Of a stretch of DNA of 64,000 bases, positions 25,195 to 35,539 are shown one piece after another. The position numbers were made by a program, and so were the translations under genes. The stretch covers positions 496,001 to 560,000 of the forward strand of contig JAHLEZ010000009.1 in the NCBI GenBank assembly GCA_020726505.1, given 5' to 3'. The number at the start of each line of letters is the position of its first letter. Positions within the stretch are counted from its first letter, which is position 1. This DNA is from Leptodontidium sp. MPI-SDFR-AT-0119 (taxonomy: Eukaryota > Ascomycota > Leotiomycetes > Helotiales > Leptodontidiaceae). The notes below the pieces were generated by a model. That model was given only the letters and a program-made list of their open reading frames with translations, was not told the origin of the DNA and did not search any database.

Positions 25195-25319
25195 TGTGTT
25201 TAAAGATTAATTAAATTAAGCGTTATCCTCTTGAAGAGAGGAGCTGGAGACTGGGTTTATATACCTGGAATACTTACGCAAGTATGCACCAGACCAAAGA
25301 ACTGCGCTAGTGCGCGACA
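25195..25319 (-). repeat. Copia-A 5' LTR
   Basis: This 125-bp LTR, read on the minus strand, starts TGTCGCGCACTAGCGCAG and ends AAACACA. It contains a TATATAAACCC promoter box and a CTCTTCAAGAG hairpin. It keeps far more CpA/TpG than the surrounding coding sequence, as expected for a short repeat that escapes RIP. The partner LTR is outside the window, so the right boundary is inferred from the TG...CA ends. Confidence 0.65.
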
Positions 25320-25479
25320 CTTATAAAAAGAGAGCGGTACGATAAGCCTTTAGTATTTGTTATATAATAAAGAATATTAGTATAAGGGTAGTAAGCTTAA
25401 CATTTACTATTAGCGCGTTAACGTCGTTTAGCGGTCGCAACTTTATAAATAACAAACGAGGGTCGACTTAGTCTTGGCG

Positions 25480-26950
25480 TAAGAGTTATTAAAGGCGTTA
25501 AGTCTTTTTTGTAAAATTCTATTAATTTAATTTATCTAGCTTACGAGAAAGTGCGTTTACTAGGGGGTTATAAACTTTAAAGCGGTACGTAATTATGAAA
25601 TTATAATCTACTAAATGCTCTGCTTATTGTGCTTATTTAGTATTTAACTACTTAAAGGTCATAAAGTATTTTAAGGCCTTATAGTTTATTATAACGTAAA
25701 TTTGTAAGGGGCTCTTACTACCTTAGCTCACTAATACTTAAAGGATTTAATAATTGCTAGTATCTATTTATTGTATACGGCGTAATTAAGCTTAGCGGGT
25801 AGTATAATCTTTAAAAAGAAAGTAACGGGAACTAATTATTATTATACTATTAAGAAAGGACCCCTACTATAACACTATTACTAGTATCCGTCTCTAAGAG
25901 GCAAGGCAAGTCTTATTCGTAATATCTTAAGAAGGGCGTAGACGTGAGAATATATTTTAGGAGGTCGAAGGCATCTTCGCACTTTATAATAAAGCAGAAG
26001 GGAACGTTATTCTTAGTAAGTTAAATAAGAGGTTCTGTTATAATATTATAATTACGAATAAATCTTTATAAAAGTTATAAAAACTAAGGAAGAATTACAT
26101 ATTTTTAATAAAGCTAGGGTAAGTCCACTTATAAACAATAAAGACTTTCTCGGGATTAACTTCTAAGCCGAAGGTTAATATAATAGATTTTAAATACTTT
26201 ATACTCGTGACTTTAAACTTATACTTCTTAAGATTAGTTTATAAGCCAGTATTATTAAGGCGTTATAGTACCTTTTTTACGTGGGTATAATACTCAAGGG
26301 GATTTTTAAAGTAAATGAGGATATCGTCTAAGTACGTTATATAAAAATCATTAAAGTAATCGAAGAGAATATCGTTTATATAACGCCAGTAGGTGGCGGG
26401 GCCATTAGTTAGGCTAAATGGAAGAACTTTGTACTTGTATACGTTGTATCTCGTACGAAAGGTTGTGTACTTTTTTAATATTAAGTTTATTCGGATTTAA
26501 TAGAAAGCTTAACAAATATCTAATTTAGTGAAAATGCGAGTATTAGCAATACGAGTTAGGGTCTTATTAATTAAAGGTAGGGGGTATCGATTCTTCCGAG
26601 TGAGGGAATTTAGCACCCGAAAGTCGATATATAACAGTAGAAAACTATTCGGTTTCTTAATAAAGAGAATAAGGGTAACGAACGGTGCTTAAGACGACTT
26701 AATAAATTCTTTTTTTAAGTTATTTGTAATATATTCTTTAATAGCCTTAAGTTCTTTAGCTAACATCTTATATAATAGCGAATATTTAAGGGCTTTCTCA
26801 CCCTTTTTTTTTTAGTTTAATTTTGTAATTATACGAGCGATAGGGGGGGGGGGGGGGATATTACTTTCTACTTTAAAAAATACATAAGTCTAATCGGCGT
26901 ATTCTAAGGAAATCATTAGTTTAACGTTTAGTTCTTAAATAGAAAGTACG
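25480..26950 (-). pseudogene. Gypsy-E reverse transcriptase and RNase H
   Basis: On the minus strand: DFRVLNSLTRKNRYPLPLIN, then FTKLDICQAFYQIRI, TTFRTRYNVYKYKVLPF, LTNGPATYQRYINDIL, and the catalytic YLDDILIY at about 26,323-26,334. NYKALKYFMT near 25,670 and PLVNALSRK near 25,550 mark RNase H. This is a textbook Ty3/Gypsy RT order. A run of 15 G at 26,843-26,857 (C on the coding strand) lies upstream of the RT motifs and probably shifts the frame. Stops are TAA/TAG. Confidence 0.88.
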
Positions 26951-26999
26951 AACTATATAGCTAACTAGCGGCGGTAAGTAAGTTCGATAATTAAAGCTA

Positions 27000-29900
27000 T
27001 TATAGCAGCGGCTTTTTCTCGTTTTTAACTCCTTTAATTAATTAAAGTATTAATCTCTTAAAGTGCTACCACGAATATTTTATCTCTGGACTTCCGTTTA
27101 CTTAATATATAAAATACCACGGCGCCAATCGAGAAGATCTTAATAATTAGACGTCGATGAGCTTTCTTATATCGCTTTGTAATTGGTAACTTATCTCGTA
27201 GTTAAGGAAAAGAAGTTAAGAGAAAAGAGGCTTTTGTAATCGACTCGTAGGCGAAAAAGAGTTAAATTTACATCTTCTGAAGTGAATTTGCTTAGTCCTT
27301 AGTATATATTCTGCGTATAAAAGAAGCGAATTAAGAAAAGTTTATTTAGTCTCGGGGGTATAAAATCTTAGAGGTTTAAATCCCTTCCTCGATACACACT
27401 TGGCTTAAGTTCTCCGTACCTTTTATAAGAGATGAAGATCGGAAAGTACTTGCTTTTAAGGTGTAAGTAAGTAAAGGTATATTATCGTAGGAGGCAAGTT
27501 ACACACGCGTTTTAGGCTTTATTATATATCGCACTTATTAATACGAGAGCTTTGTGATATACCAAGGATTAGTAATAAAGGTAAGTTTAATAATAATGTT
27601 AGTATTAACGATTAACTGAAGGTAATATTATACACTTAAAAGACGCGGATTTAAGCATTTCTAACTCTCGGAGATTAATATAAAATTCGTTATTAGCCTA
27701 ACTTCTTTAATTAAAATAGCCGCGTTACTACTTCTGAGGGCTACTATATGTTTTGAAACGAAGTATTTATTAAAAGGTATTATAAAAGAAAAAGGTAAGA
27801 AATGTGAAGGGGGTTTTATACTTAAAACAAGAAAGAAAGAAGGGGTAAACGAAGTATTATAAGGCAAACGACTAAGGGAGTGAATACTCCCTATAAGCGT
27901 AACTAGCTTAACTCTAGGAGAGTATAAATACTTAATGGCATTCTCAGTCCTAGGCTTAGTAATTTTAAAAGTGGCCCTTCGAATTCTTAATAAAGTTTTA
28001 TACTTTAGTTTGGTGTTTACAGATATCGAGCTAACACAGAATTCTAAATAATTATCGTTTATCGATTTAGCTATGTTGTCGACTCCAGAACTCGCTAGGG
28101 ATTCTCTTGGCTAGTAACCTTAATTTTACGATAATATAATCATTACTTTTAAGGGATTAACAGCAAGTATAAAGATAGCAGCAGTAGTCGTTTCTAAAGT
28201 TGCTAGTAATATTATAAGAGAATTAGTATATATGCCAAAATTCGGTTCAGCGTATTAGTTGAAATTTAACATAAGATTATCTTATAACGAATTTTTATAA
28301 TTATTATAACATAAGATAGCTAGCTTTACGAAAATAGTATATCTAAATATTCTGTAAGTCCTTGCTCCGGTGGTTGTAGATTCCGATAAAGTTTCTAAAG
28401 TATTTATACTTAATATTAAAGATAAGGGTAAGTTATCTATTAAGGTTAACTTAGTAAGTTGGGTATTATAATAGCTCCAAAATTCAAGCAACTTAGCGTC
28501 TTTACGCTTGGCGTTGCGCTAGTAACGTTAGTAAATCTTATATAGGCGTAAGTCTCGGATCTCAATTAGTTTGCTGTAGTTAGTTATTAGGGAGTAGTCT
28601 AATAGTTAAATAAGTCGTTATTTAACGGTATTTAAAAGCACTTCGTAATGCTCTAGTTATAATCTCCTAATAATTACTCCTTGGTTTCCTAAGTAAGTAA
28701 TCAAGAAAGAAGTGAATGATTATAAATGCTTATTAACTATTAAATTTAACGTAGTGTAATAGTTAATAGTCTAACCGGTTCTATTATTAAATCCTTTGAC
28801 TAGAACAAGTGAAGGTAATAAGTAAATTAAAGGTTTTAAGAAGAAGAAAAAAGATTTTAAAAGAAAGTAATTAATAAAATAATAATTATTAGCTTCGGAA
28901 TTAAGAAATATAGGCAACTTATACGTAAGTCCATTCTTAGAGAAAGCAATACGGGTAGTAAGTGCTAATTCGCCAAGAAGCTTCGTAAGGTTAAGATATC
29001 GCATATTTCGTATTATGCCTAAGAAAAAGCCTTTGCCTAGGCTAAGTCTTTTGCTCGTGGAGTAAGTTCCTCTACTAGTAAGTCGTCGTTATTATCTATA
29101 GCTTAACTATTAGACGCAGAACCACCGTCGTCGCCGTTTACCTCTATCTCGTTTATACAGGGAGTATAATTATAACTAAGGGGGTATTAAGAGAAATGCC
29201 GAGGGGCATTCGTTAGTATTTAGGCATGAGGTATATTAACTTGTATAAAGGTTTATTAACCTAGTAATTAGCTTATTACTCGTTATTAGGACAAAAAAGT
29301 AATAGAAGCTTAAAGTGATTTTCTTATAGTCCCCGCGGAAACATCGACTTCGCGTCGGGGATAAGAATTTATACTTATTACTAAGGGGCTAAAGCGATTA
29401 AGGTAAATAATACTCTCTACGATCTACCCTTAATCTTCGGCTTAAACTGCTTTTATATACTCTTCTAAAGTTTTAGCTCTTTAGTATTTATAAAACAATT
29501 GCTTATATAAGCGGGATAAAAGCTTGTCTTATAAGTTCATTTTAAGTATAAAATTATTAATTACGCCGCCTTAACTAATAAGAGTTCTAAATTAATAGTA
29601 GAACTCCTAAAAGATTTATCTTACGGCTTTTAGCTTTAACGCGAAATAGAGGTTGCGCATTATATATTACTTATAAGGATTAGTTAAGAATTTAACTACT
29701 TAGTTAACTAACTCAAGCGCATTTATTAGGTTTCTATTGTCGTTAAGTATCGGGGACAAGAAAAAGGGTTCTAAGAACGTGCGAGCTATTCCTTTCGTCT
29801 AAGTAAGTAACTAATCCTTTTTATAGTCGTCGTTAAGGAAGTATTAATTATACTAACGTATAGCGTTCCGGACTTAAACTTCTTATAAACGTAAATTATA

Positions 29901-30402
29901 ATTAATGCCGTTTAAGAGCTTATTATAAAGGTTAAGGATTTTCTCGATTCGCGAGGCTATAAATATTTATAATATTCTAAAGAAAAAGGAAAAGCGGCGG
30001 CGAGGAAGACTAAGACAACGTGAAATACGAGAAGATCAGTAATTACCTCCACTATCGTCGTCTAGTGGGCCACCAGGACTAGGAGCAAGGGCATTTTACA
30101 TTTATCTTACCTTATAAAGGAACTTAAAGGCAAGAGTCCCCTTAATAATTAGTTAAAGGAAATTATTAGATTAAAAGGCCCTAATCTTACTAGTAGACCT
30201 GTAATTCGTAAAGTCGTTAAGGGGTCGCTGCGTATGAAGAGCAATTCTTAACATACTTATCTCAGCTCGACTCTCAGCTAGTTATTCCTTTAAAAGGCGG
30301 AATCGCTGTTCTAAATCCGTCCTTACAAGTATATCCCCAGGTGTTATATTACTAATATCAAAAGCACCGCTAGGGGGTACAAAAGAAGAGGTTGACGACA
30401 TA
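27000..30402 (-). pseudogene. Gypsy-E gag and protease region
   Basis: The gag frame starts at ATG 30402 (minus strand) with MSSTSSFVPPSGAFDISN and runs with few stops through TDLEQRFRLLKE to SMLRIALHTQRPLNDF. Around 28,600-29,000 the frame reads FINYFLLKSF, SLVLVKGFNNRTG and YYTTLNLIVNKHL, which resembles the retropepsin region of fungal Gypsy elements (…FIN…, GF(D/N)G(R/K), HYTTLNL). The catalytic DSG/DTG triad itself was not seen. Zinc-knuckle cysteines could not be located. The whole is broken by RIP stops. Confidence 0.65.
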
Positions 30403-30956
30403 TTAAGTTTTGTTAAAGAGGTAGCTTTCGATTTGTCTTGGCGAGTAAGAGGTAAAGGTCTAGTAAAGAGAAGTTGTCGACTTCGTCGTATAAAGGCAAA
30501 AGTCGGAGAGGAAAAGGAGGGTATTAGTAATGGAGTAAATATTAACTTCGCTATTAATAAAGGTTTTAATATTATTATTCGTTAAGTTACAAAGATTAGT
30601 ATAGGCCTTTCCTATATTTAAGCTTTTAAGTCGTAACTACTTATAAGAGAATTAAGGGGGGGAGGATATTTACTATTTTCTTAAACGAGTTAAAAAGAGT
30701 TATAAATAATATAACGCTTGCCTTAAAAAGACGGCAATCACGTGTAACTAACGCCTTATCTATTAACACAGGACATATAACGATACTAAGTATTAACTTA
30801 AAATTTATAATTATAAAGGAAAGAAGGTAAGGAAAAAAGAGGTTTATATATAAAAGGTTAGTATGCCTAGTACTATAGTAATCTCGGTACGTCCCGATTG
30901 GGAAGTACTAAGTGAAGCCGGTGGAAATGAGGCTCTAGGCATCGCCGGTCGTCACA
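30403..30956 (-). repeat. Gypsy-E 5' LTR plus leader
   Basis: The minus-strand start TGTGACGACCGGCGATGCC lies at 30938-30956. The inner LTR end cannot be fixed because the partner LTR is out of view. The part at about 30,850-30,956 is much less RIP-mutated than the leader. A TATATATAAACC box near 30,846-30,857 fits an LTR promoter. Confidence 0.6.
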
Positions 30957-31202
30957 GGAACCCAAAAATGCTACACCTTTTCAATTCGAATTCATTAGAA
31001 AAGAAAATACGTATAAAGCTATAAAAATTAATACGCATAAGTAGTATTATCGTCTTAATATAAACTATTATCTAATTATATTTCTTTAGTAATTTGTTTA
31101 AATACTAATATAAGAGAAATAGGCCACCTTAGCGAGCCTATTTTAATTTACTAAAGATAGCGATTAAAGAAGAACGTATTAAGTCCTAATTTACTTGCTA
31201 TG
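30957..31202. other. AT-rich spacer
   Basis: About 250 bp of AT-rich sequence right of Gypsy-E. No gene, LTR end or repeat was recognised. Confidence 0.4.
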
Positions 31203-31800
31203 ACATGTTTTACGTTCAAAGAACTCAAGTAATAGCTTTAAGGTTTAATATTCTTAATAAAGACTATTAAGGACAGGGTCTATTTATTAATAAACCTTTT
31301 TCTACTAGGAATTAAGTATTATTTATATAATAAAGTCTTCTCTTTAGTTTTCTATAAACGATCTTTTAATTTTCATAATCTTTAACGTTATTCTCTTATA
31401 ATCTTCTTTCTGTTTCCTTAGTCTAGTTTATTTCGAACGGCAAAGGGGTAGAGTAAGTAACTACTGCCTCTCTCGCTTCGAGCAACCAATCTCGCTATAG
31501 TATATTCTACGTTCAAAGAACTTAAGTAACATCTTTAAGATTTAACATTCTTAGTAAAAATTATTAAGAATAGGCCTATTAATAAATAAACCTTTTCCTA
31601 CTAAACATTAAGTGTTATTTGTATAACGAAGTCGTCCCTTTAGTTTCTCACGGACGATCTTTTTATTTCACAATCTTTAACGTTATTCTTTTATAATATT
31701 ATTTTTGTTTCCTCAAGCTAGTCTATTTTAAGCGGTAAAGGGGTAAAGTAAGTAAATACTGCCTCTCTCGCTTCGAGTAACCGATCTCGCTACTGTACAG
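31203..31800. repeat. 297-bp tandem direct duplication
   Basis: Two head-to-tail copies with a period of 297 bp: the anchor TACGTTCAAAGAAC begins at 31211 and again at 31508. Both copies end in CTCTCTCGCTTCGAG(C/T)AACC(A/G)ATCTCGCTA. Differences are mostly C/T and G/A. No coding frame is evident. It could be two fused LTRs of a lost element or a local duplication; TG...CA termini were not resolved. Confidence 0.75.
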
Positions 31801-32577
31801 TACGTCAGCTGATGTAATGGTAGCCGGTTAGCCAAGCCTTTAGCTCCATTACGATGCCTAATTAGGATTAGCTTATACCTCGGTAAAGCTCGGGACCTCG
31901 GATGAGCGATTTATGCCGTATACCCACTTAGTATTCGACTAAGTGAGGCTATGTAACGTTACTACGTAATACGCACGTAACGTATACGTCATGTAATTAA
32001 GCTTAATTAAGAATAGTCGACTTGGTATCGAAGATATCCCCTTAGGTGCCACCAGGAACACCCTCCTGAAGGCCCTGTAAGACTCCCTGTATCAAGCCCC
32101 TAAGAAGCGAGAAATAGTGTGTTGTTCAGGCTAGAACACGCTATTCGATCACCGATGGTCCCGCTATACCATTTTGGGCGTAGCGGCACGTGCCTATAGG
32201 GAGGGCGCTTATGGCACCTAAGGGGATAAGGAGAGCTACCTTCCCTCGGGGAAAGGGCTCTTCACTTCGATATTCGCGCTAATAGAGAGTTATCACCTGA
32301 TTATCTGATCCCGTGACCTCGCTTATAGTATTAGGCTTATTAGCTTATTACTGTGCTATTCCAGCTGATGTCCAGGTTTAACTGTTTGTAAATAACTGCA
32401 CTTCCTATATTAGTCTTAGGGGATCAGTCTTATGTCGCAAGACCTTTGAAGTTTTAGTGTAATGTAGTGTAGTGTAAGGCAGGGCAGTAATGACGTTAAG
32501 ATCTTTTTAGAGTTTAACTAAATCTTGCTTCGAATGAATTTAGATTTGCTTTGAATGAATTTAGATTAAACCTTAAG
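31801..32577. other. Low-RIP intergenic island
   Basis: About 780 bp still contain CpA and TpG (cagctgatgtaatgg, ccaggaacaccctcctgaag), unlike the flanking elements. No ORF over 60 codons and no RNA gene was recognised. A perfect CACTTAG/CTAAGTG inverted repeat with a 7-nt loop lies near 31,926-31,950. A 20-bp unit containing GAATGAATTTAGAT is duplicated near 32,528-32,566. This may be original single-copy DNA between insertions; it continues across Copia-B at 48,448. Confidence 0.5.
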
Positions 32578-32582
32578 GATGT

Positions 32583-32800
32583 TATCACGTAGAATACTCA
32601 AGGAGTAGAGAAGTGAGAATTAGTAAAGTAGTGGGGAGCAGAAGATTAATTGAGAAGTGCTTTGCCCTCTCGTTAAGAAGGGAAAAGCTAATTATATATA
32701 TGTTAAGTAGGTAGGTTTAGCTAGCTGTAGGTGTGTAGGAAGCGCACCTGGCCGTTTAGTAGGCTCGCGTAGTAGGTGCCGCTAATTATGTACCGTGACA
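32583..32800 (-). repeat. Copia-B 3' LTR
   Basis: This 218-bp LTR, on the plus strand, runs from TATCACGTAGAATACTC to GTACCGTGACA, making TGTCACG inverted ends (RIP changed one TG to TA). It lacks the 161-bp insert present in the 5' LTR and so shows the empty site, reading GCGCACCTGGCCG. Confidence 0.9.
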
Positions 32801-32959
32801 CACCCCCTAGCTGTGAAGCGACTACGCTAGGCCAAAAGAAGACAAGAAAATAACATTTAGTAGTACAAGAGTTTGTTTTTGTTTATAAATTTTCTTTTAA
32901 TAATAATAATAACTTTAACGTCAACTTTAACTTTAACCTCAATAATAATAACAATAATA

Positions 32960-33799
32960 ATGTCTTCCGTAAGTTAAGCAGTGTTCCCTTAGTACAGTAA
33001 TTAAAGTCAAAGAGTCGGAATTTAGCTGGCTAATTGTGAGACTAAATTTATAAGGGCTAATTATAATAAATAAATCTCTTCTGACGCTAGCACTATTCCG
33101 GCTCGTGTCCCCGCCGGCCCCTCCTCCCCTGCCGCCGCCTCTGAGTACTCCGCCGTAGCTAGTGTGCTCGCGGACATTTAAGAGTACACTTTAGACGATA
33201 TTTTAAGTTAGATCTCCCCCCCTTCCTCTTCCCTAAGAATTCCCTTCCCTCGGGGTTAGAGTTCACTTACTCCTTCTATAGAGTTAAGTTCCTTCTTCGC
33301 CGGAGGCCAGGGAGAGCCCTCTGCGGCCCCTGCTGCGCTCTCCTCTCCCGCGGCCTCCTTCTCTAAAGACGACGTCTTCGAAGATACTATTAAGACTACT
33401 GAGATTAAGAAGAAGAAGGCTGTGCCGATTGTAGGCGCACGACGCGTAGTACTTTACTAGTACTATACTTGTTCGGCCCTTAGTGGCAAAAAGGGCAAAG
33501 ATAGTTCGTTGCCTAGCGTTTGCCGGGAGAATACTGTCGGGCGCGGTGCTTAGTGCTTTCGGTGCTCTTTCGGACATAAATATGTCCCTTGTTCTACTAG
33601 GGTAACTCCCTTCGCCACTCGTCTCATTAAGGCGATTAAGGCGGACGAGCCTTAAAACGTAAGTAATTATAGGAACCCTTTTATTAAACTTACTGACTTT
33701 AGAAGTTTCTTAATTAATACTAAGCTACTCTTTAGATAGCTTTAGAGCTAGAGGAAGACGGGCGCTTGTAAGCGGTAGTAGTATACTTCTAGGGCTTAA
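32960..33799 (+). pseudogene. Antisense cysteine-containing reading frame inside Copia-B
   Basis: The plus-strand frame from ATG 32960 (MSSVSQAVFPQYSNQS…) can be followed for about 280 codons. Its interruptions are only TAA/TAG at likely former CAA/CAG codons. It has a Ser/Pro/Ala-rich middle (GC-rich, 33,100-33,370), then a basic GARRVV segment and a spaced cysteine cluster (TC…VC…QCFRCSFGHKYVPC, about 33,440-33,595), which could bind zinc. Similar small Cys-rich proteins of unknown function recur in fungal repeat regions, from general memory and not checked. An (AAT)n-rich leader precedes the ATG. It lies opposite in orientation to Copia-B, between RNase H and the polypurine tract. A 97-codon minus-strand opening at 33,284-33,577 is probably its shadow, but the strand choice is a judgement. 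Confidence 0.5.
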
Positions 33800-34150
33800 G
33801 AACCCCGCAAATAATAAAGTTACCCTTTATATTTACGAGCTTACGTTACGTTGCGCTATTTTTGTGTAAGGCGGGGCTTAAGAACTCCTAAATAACTAAG
33901 TTACCCCTTGTATTTACTTTAAGAGGTTCGGATTCTTAGAAATAGCCTTAATAATAATAGAGGGCAGATTTTAAGGGCTAGCCACCCTAATATATTACTT
34001 TGATAAAGGAAACTTAAAGTGAGTATTATAGCTCTTGTGATATACTCGAAATAAGTAATAAAAATATAAGAAATAAAGGAGATATTTAATTTAAAAGAAT
34101 ATAAGTTAAATCAAAGGGAAGATTTTACGAAAGAAAGATTAAGAGAGCTA
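33800..34150. other. Copia-B 3' untranslated segment with short duplicated motif
   Basis: This stretch lies between the antisense frame and the RNase H end. A motif of about 40 bp (GCTTAAGAACCCCGCAAATA / GCTTAAGAACTCCTAAATAA, then AAGTTACCC) occurs twice, near 33,794 and 33,876. Nothing else was recognised. Confidence 0.45.
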
Positions 34151-34973
34151 TAAAGTAATAGAGATTTGCGCTCTAACGTCCTTAAGGTTCAAAAGAGCTC
34201 AGAAATAATCAAATTATTAACGAGTAAGGTTCTTAGTAAGTCTATTTATTAGTATTTCTGTCGTAAATAAATAAGTAATCTTAAAAGTCCCCTTAAAGTA
34301 CTCTTACTAAAGTTATATATTTTGAATATTAACGTAATATAACTTTATTATAATTCGCTCGCCTTCGCTAATAATTAGTTAAATTATTTATTTGTTATTA
34401 TAGTAGATTTTCTAAACTTCTCTTAACTTAAGAAGGATCTCTGTAAACAGCCTTTTAAGCGCTATTATTACTTTAGCAGTTCTTTCGACTCTTAGTAACT
34501 CTACTTTAGTAGTTAATGTAGTAACTATAACTTGTAAACTAGCTTCTAGTTAAAAACACCTTTAAAGAGAGTAGTAATAAAGCCTTAAGATGATCGTCGA
34601 GTCTCGGCATCGTCGGCAAAAGAGGTATTTAAGGTAATAAACAACTGAATTTCTTATTAGTCTATTAAGTACTAAATCGCTAAGTATGGGGTGCTTTAAA
34701 GGTATTTAATAGTCTAATTTATAGCCTTAATATATTGTTCGCTTAGATTTGTTAAGAAGTGAGACAGTCGTGAAGTTGCGTATATAATATCAGGTCTAAT
34801 GAGAATTGCCGAGTAAAGCACTGATCTGACCTTTTCTTAGTACTCCTTTACTTGACTAAAGGGAGTAATGCCTTTATATTTAGTGAGCTCGACTCTTAGA
34901 AGTAGTGTACTCCTTAGTAATGATGTTATTAGACCGAATTTATTAGCGATCTTCTCGATATATGTGTCTTGAA
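34150..34973 (-). pseudogene. Copia-B RT C-terminus and RNase H
   Basis: This minus-strand frame continues the Copia-B RT interrupted at 42,059: KIIRN near 42,030-42,050 joins across Gypsy-C to SRHIYREDR near 34,960. The RNase H portion resembles 19,200-19,700 of Copia-A at both DNA and protein level. RIP stops occur throughout. It is cut by Gypsy-C at 34,978/34,979. Confidence 0.75.
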
Positions 34974-34978
34974 TAAGA

Positions 34979-35280
34979 TATTACGACCTACGATGCGCCT
35001 CGTATTCTAACCGACACGGGCTCGTAGCATCGCTGGCTATGCGACGGCGCTAAGCCCAATAGGGAAGACTAGGTGGCGGGCCTGCGACATATTAACGTGA
35101 ATGGCACTCGACTACGCTAGGCCTTATTAGGAGGGTCCCTTATATATATATACTCGAGCCCTCCCTTACGGAGAGCTCTCCTTTCCTCCTTATCTTTTCT
35201 TCTCGATTCTGAGCGTAGCCTTAGGTTTAAATATAAAGCTTAAGTCAACTCGCCGTATTAACCTCTAGTTAGCCGTAATA
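34979..35280 (+). repeat. Gypsy-C 5' LTR
   Basis: This 302-bp LTR starts TATTACGAC (RIP-altered TGTTACG) and ends AGCCGTAATA. It contains a TATATATATA promoter-like run. It is more mutated than the 3' LTR, for example CCGTAATA here against CCGTAACA there. Confidence 0.92.
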
Positions 35281-35539
35281 TAAAAAAAGACTAATACCCC
35301 TTCGCTATAAAGCGTTATATCTCACTTAGTCTTACGCCTTGTCGACTTGCCCTTATAGTAAGTTAACGACGAGCCTTAATACTTTAGCTTATTCGACAGA
35401 TAAGTACCTCTCTGCCCTAGTAGTAGACTGTCCTAGAGAAAGCTAAATATCCTCTCGTAGTCAACCTACTTTGCCGTAACTTAACGCGCGCCCTTATTTG
35501 GAACATATATTTAATTAACAAATCGATTAACTACCTCAA

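Larger units (their letters stand above)
19175..25319 (-). mobile_element. Copia-A: Ty1/Copia element, minus strand, 3' LTR off-window
   Basis: This Ty1/Copia retrotransposon reads right to left: 5' LTR (25195-25319), gag-like region, integrase (about 21,900-22,900), reverse transcriptase (about 20,000-21,100) and RNase H ending near 19,200. Integrase before RT is the Copia order. Its 3' LTR is not found between the RNase H end and Gypsy-A, so Gypsy-A probably inserted there and pushed the LTR beyond the left edge. To the right it abuts the RNase H end of Gypsy-E, consistent with insertion into that element. RIP stops are everywhere. Confidence 0.8.
25320..30956 (-). mobile_element. Gypsy-E: Ty3/Gypsy element, minus strand, 5' part
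   Basis: This minus-strand Ty3/Gypsy element reads right to left: 5' LTR ending at 30956 (TGTGACGACCGGC on the minus strand), gag with ATG at 30400-30402, protease near 28,600-29,000, RT near 26,080-26,950 and RNase H ending near 25,540. Integrase is missing because Copia-A lies there; the 3' part must be left of the window. Several minus-strand stretches of 60-77 codons in 27.6-29.0 kb are genuine fragments of its polyprotein. The RT catalytic motif is still YLDD, so this copy was hit less at that site than the others. Confidence 0.82.

Noticed and set aside
33284..33577. 97-codon minus-strand frame, Arg/Gly/Glu-rich
   Set aside because: It is a shadow of the GC-rich part of the plus-strand cysteine-containing frame; its residues mirror Ser/Pro/Ala codons on the other strand.
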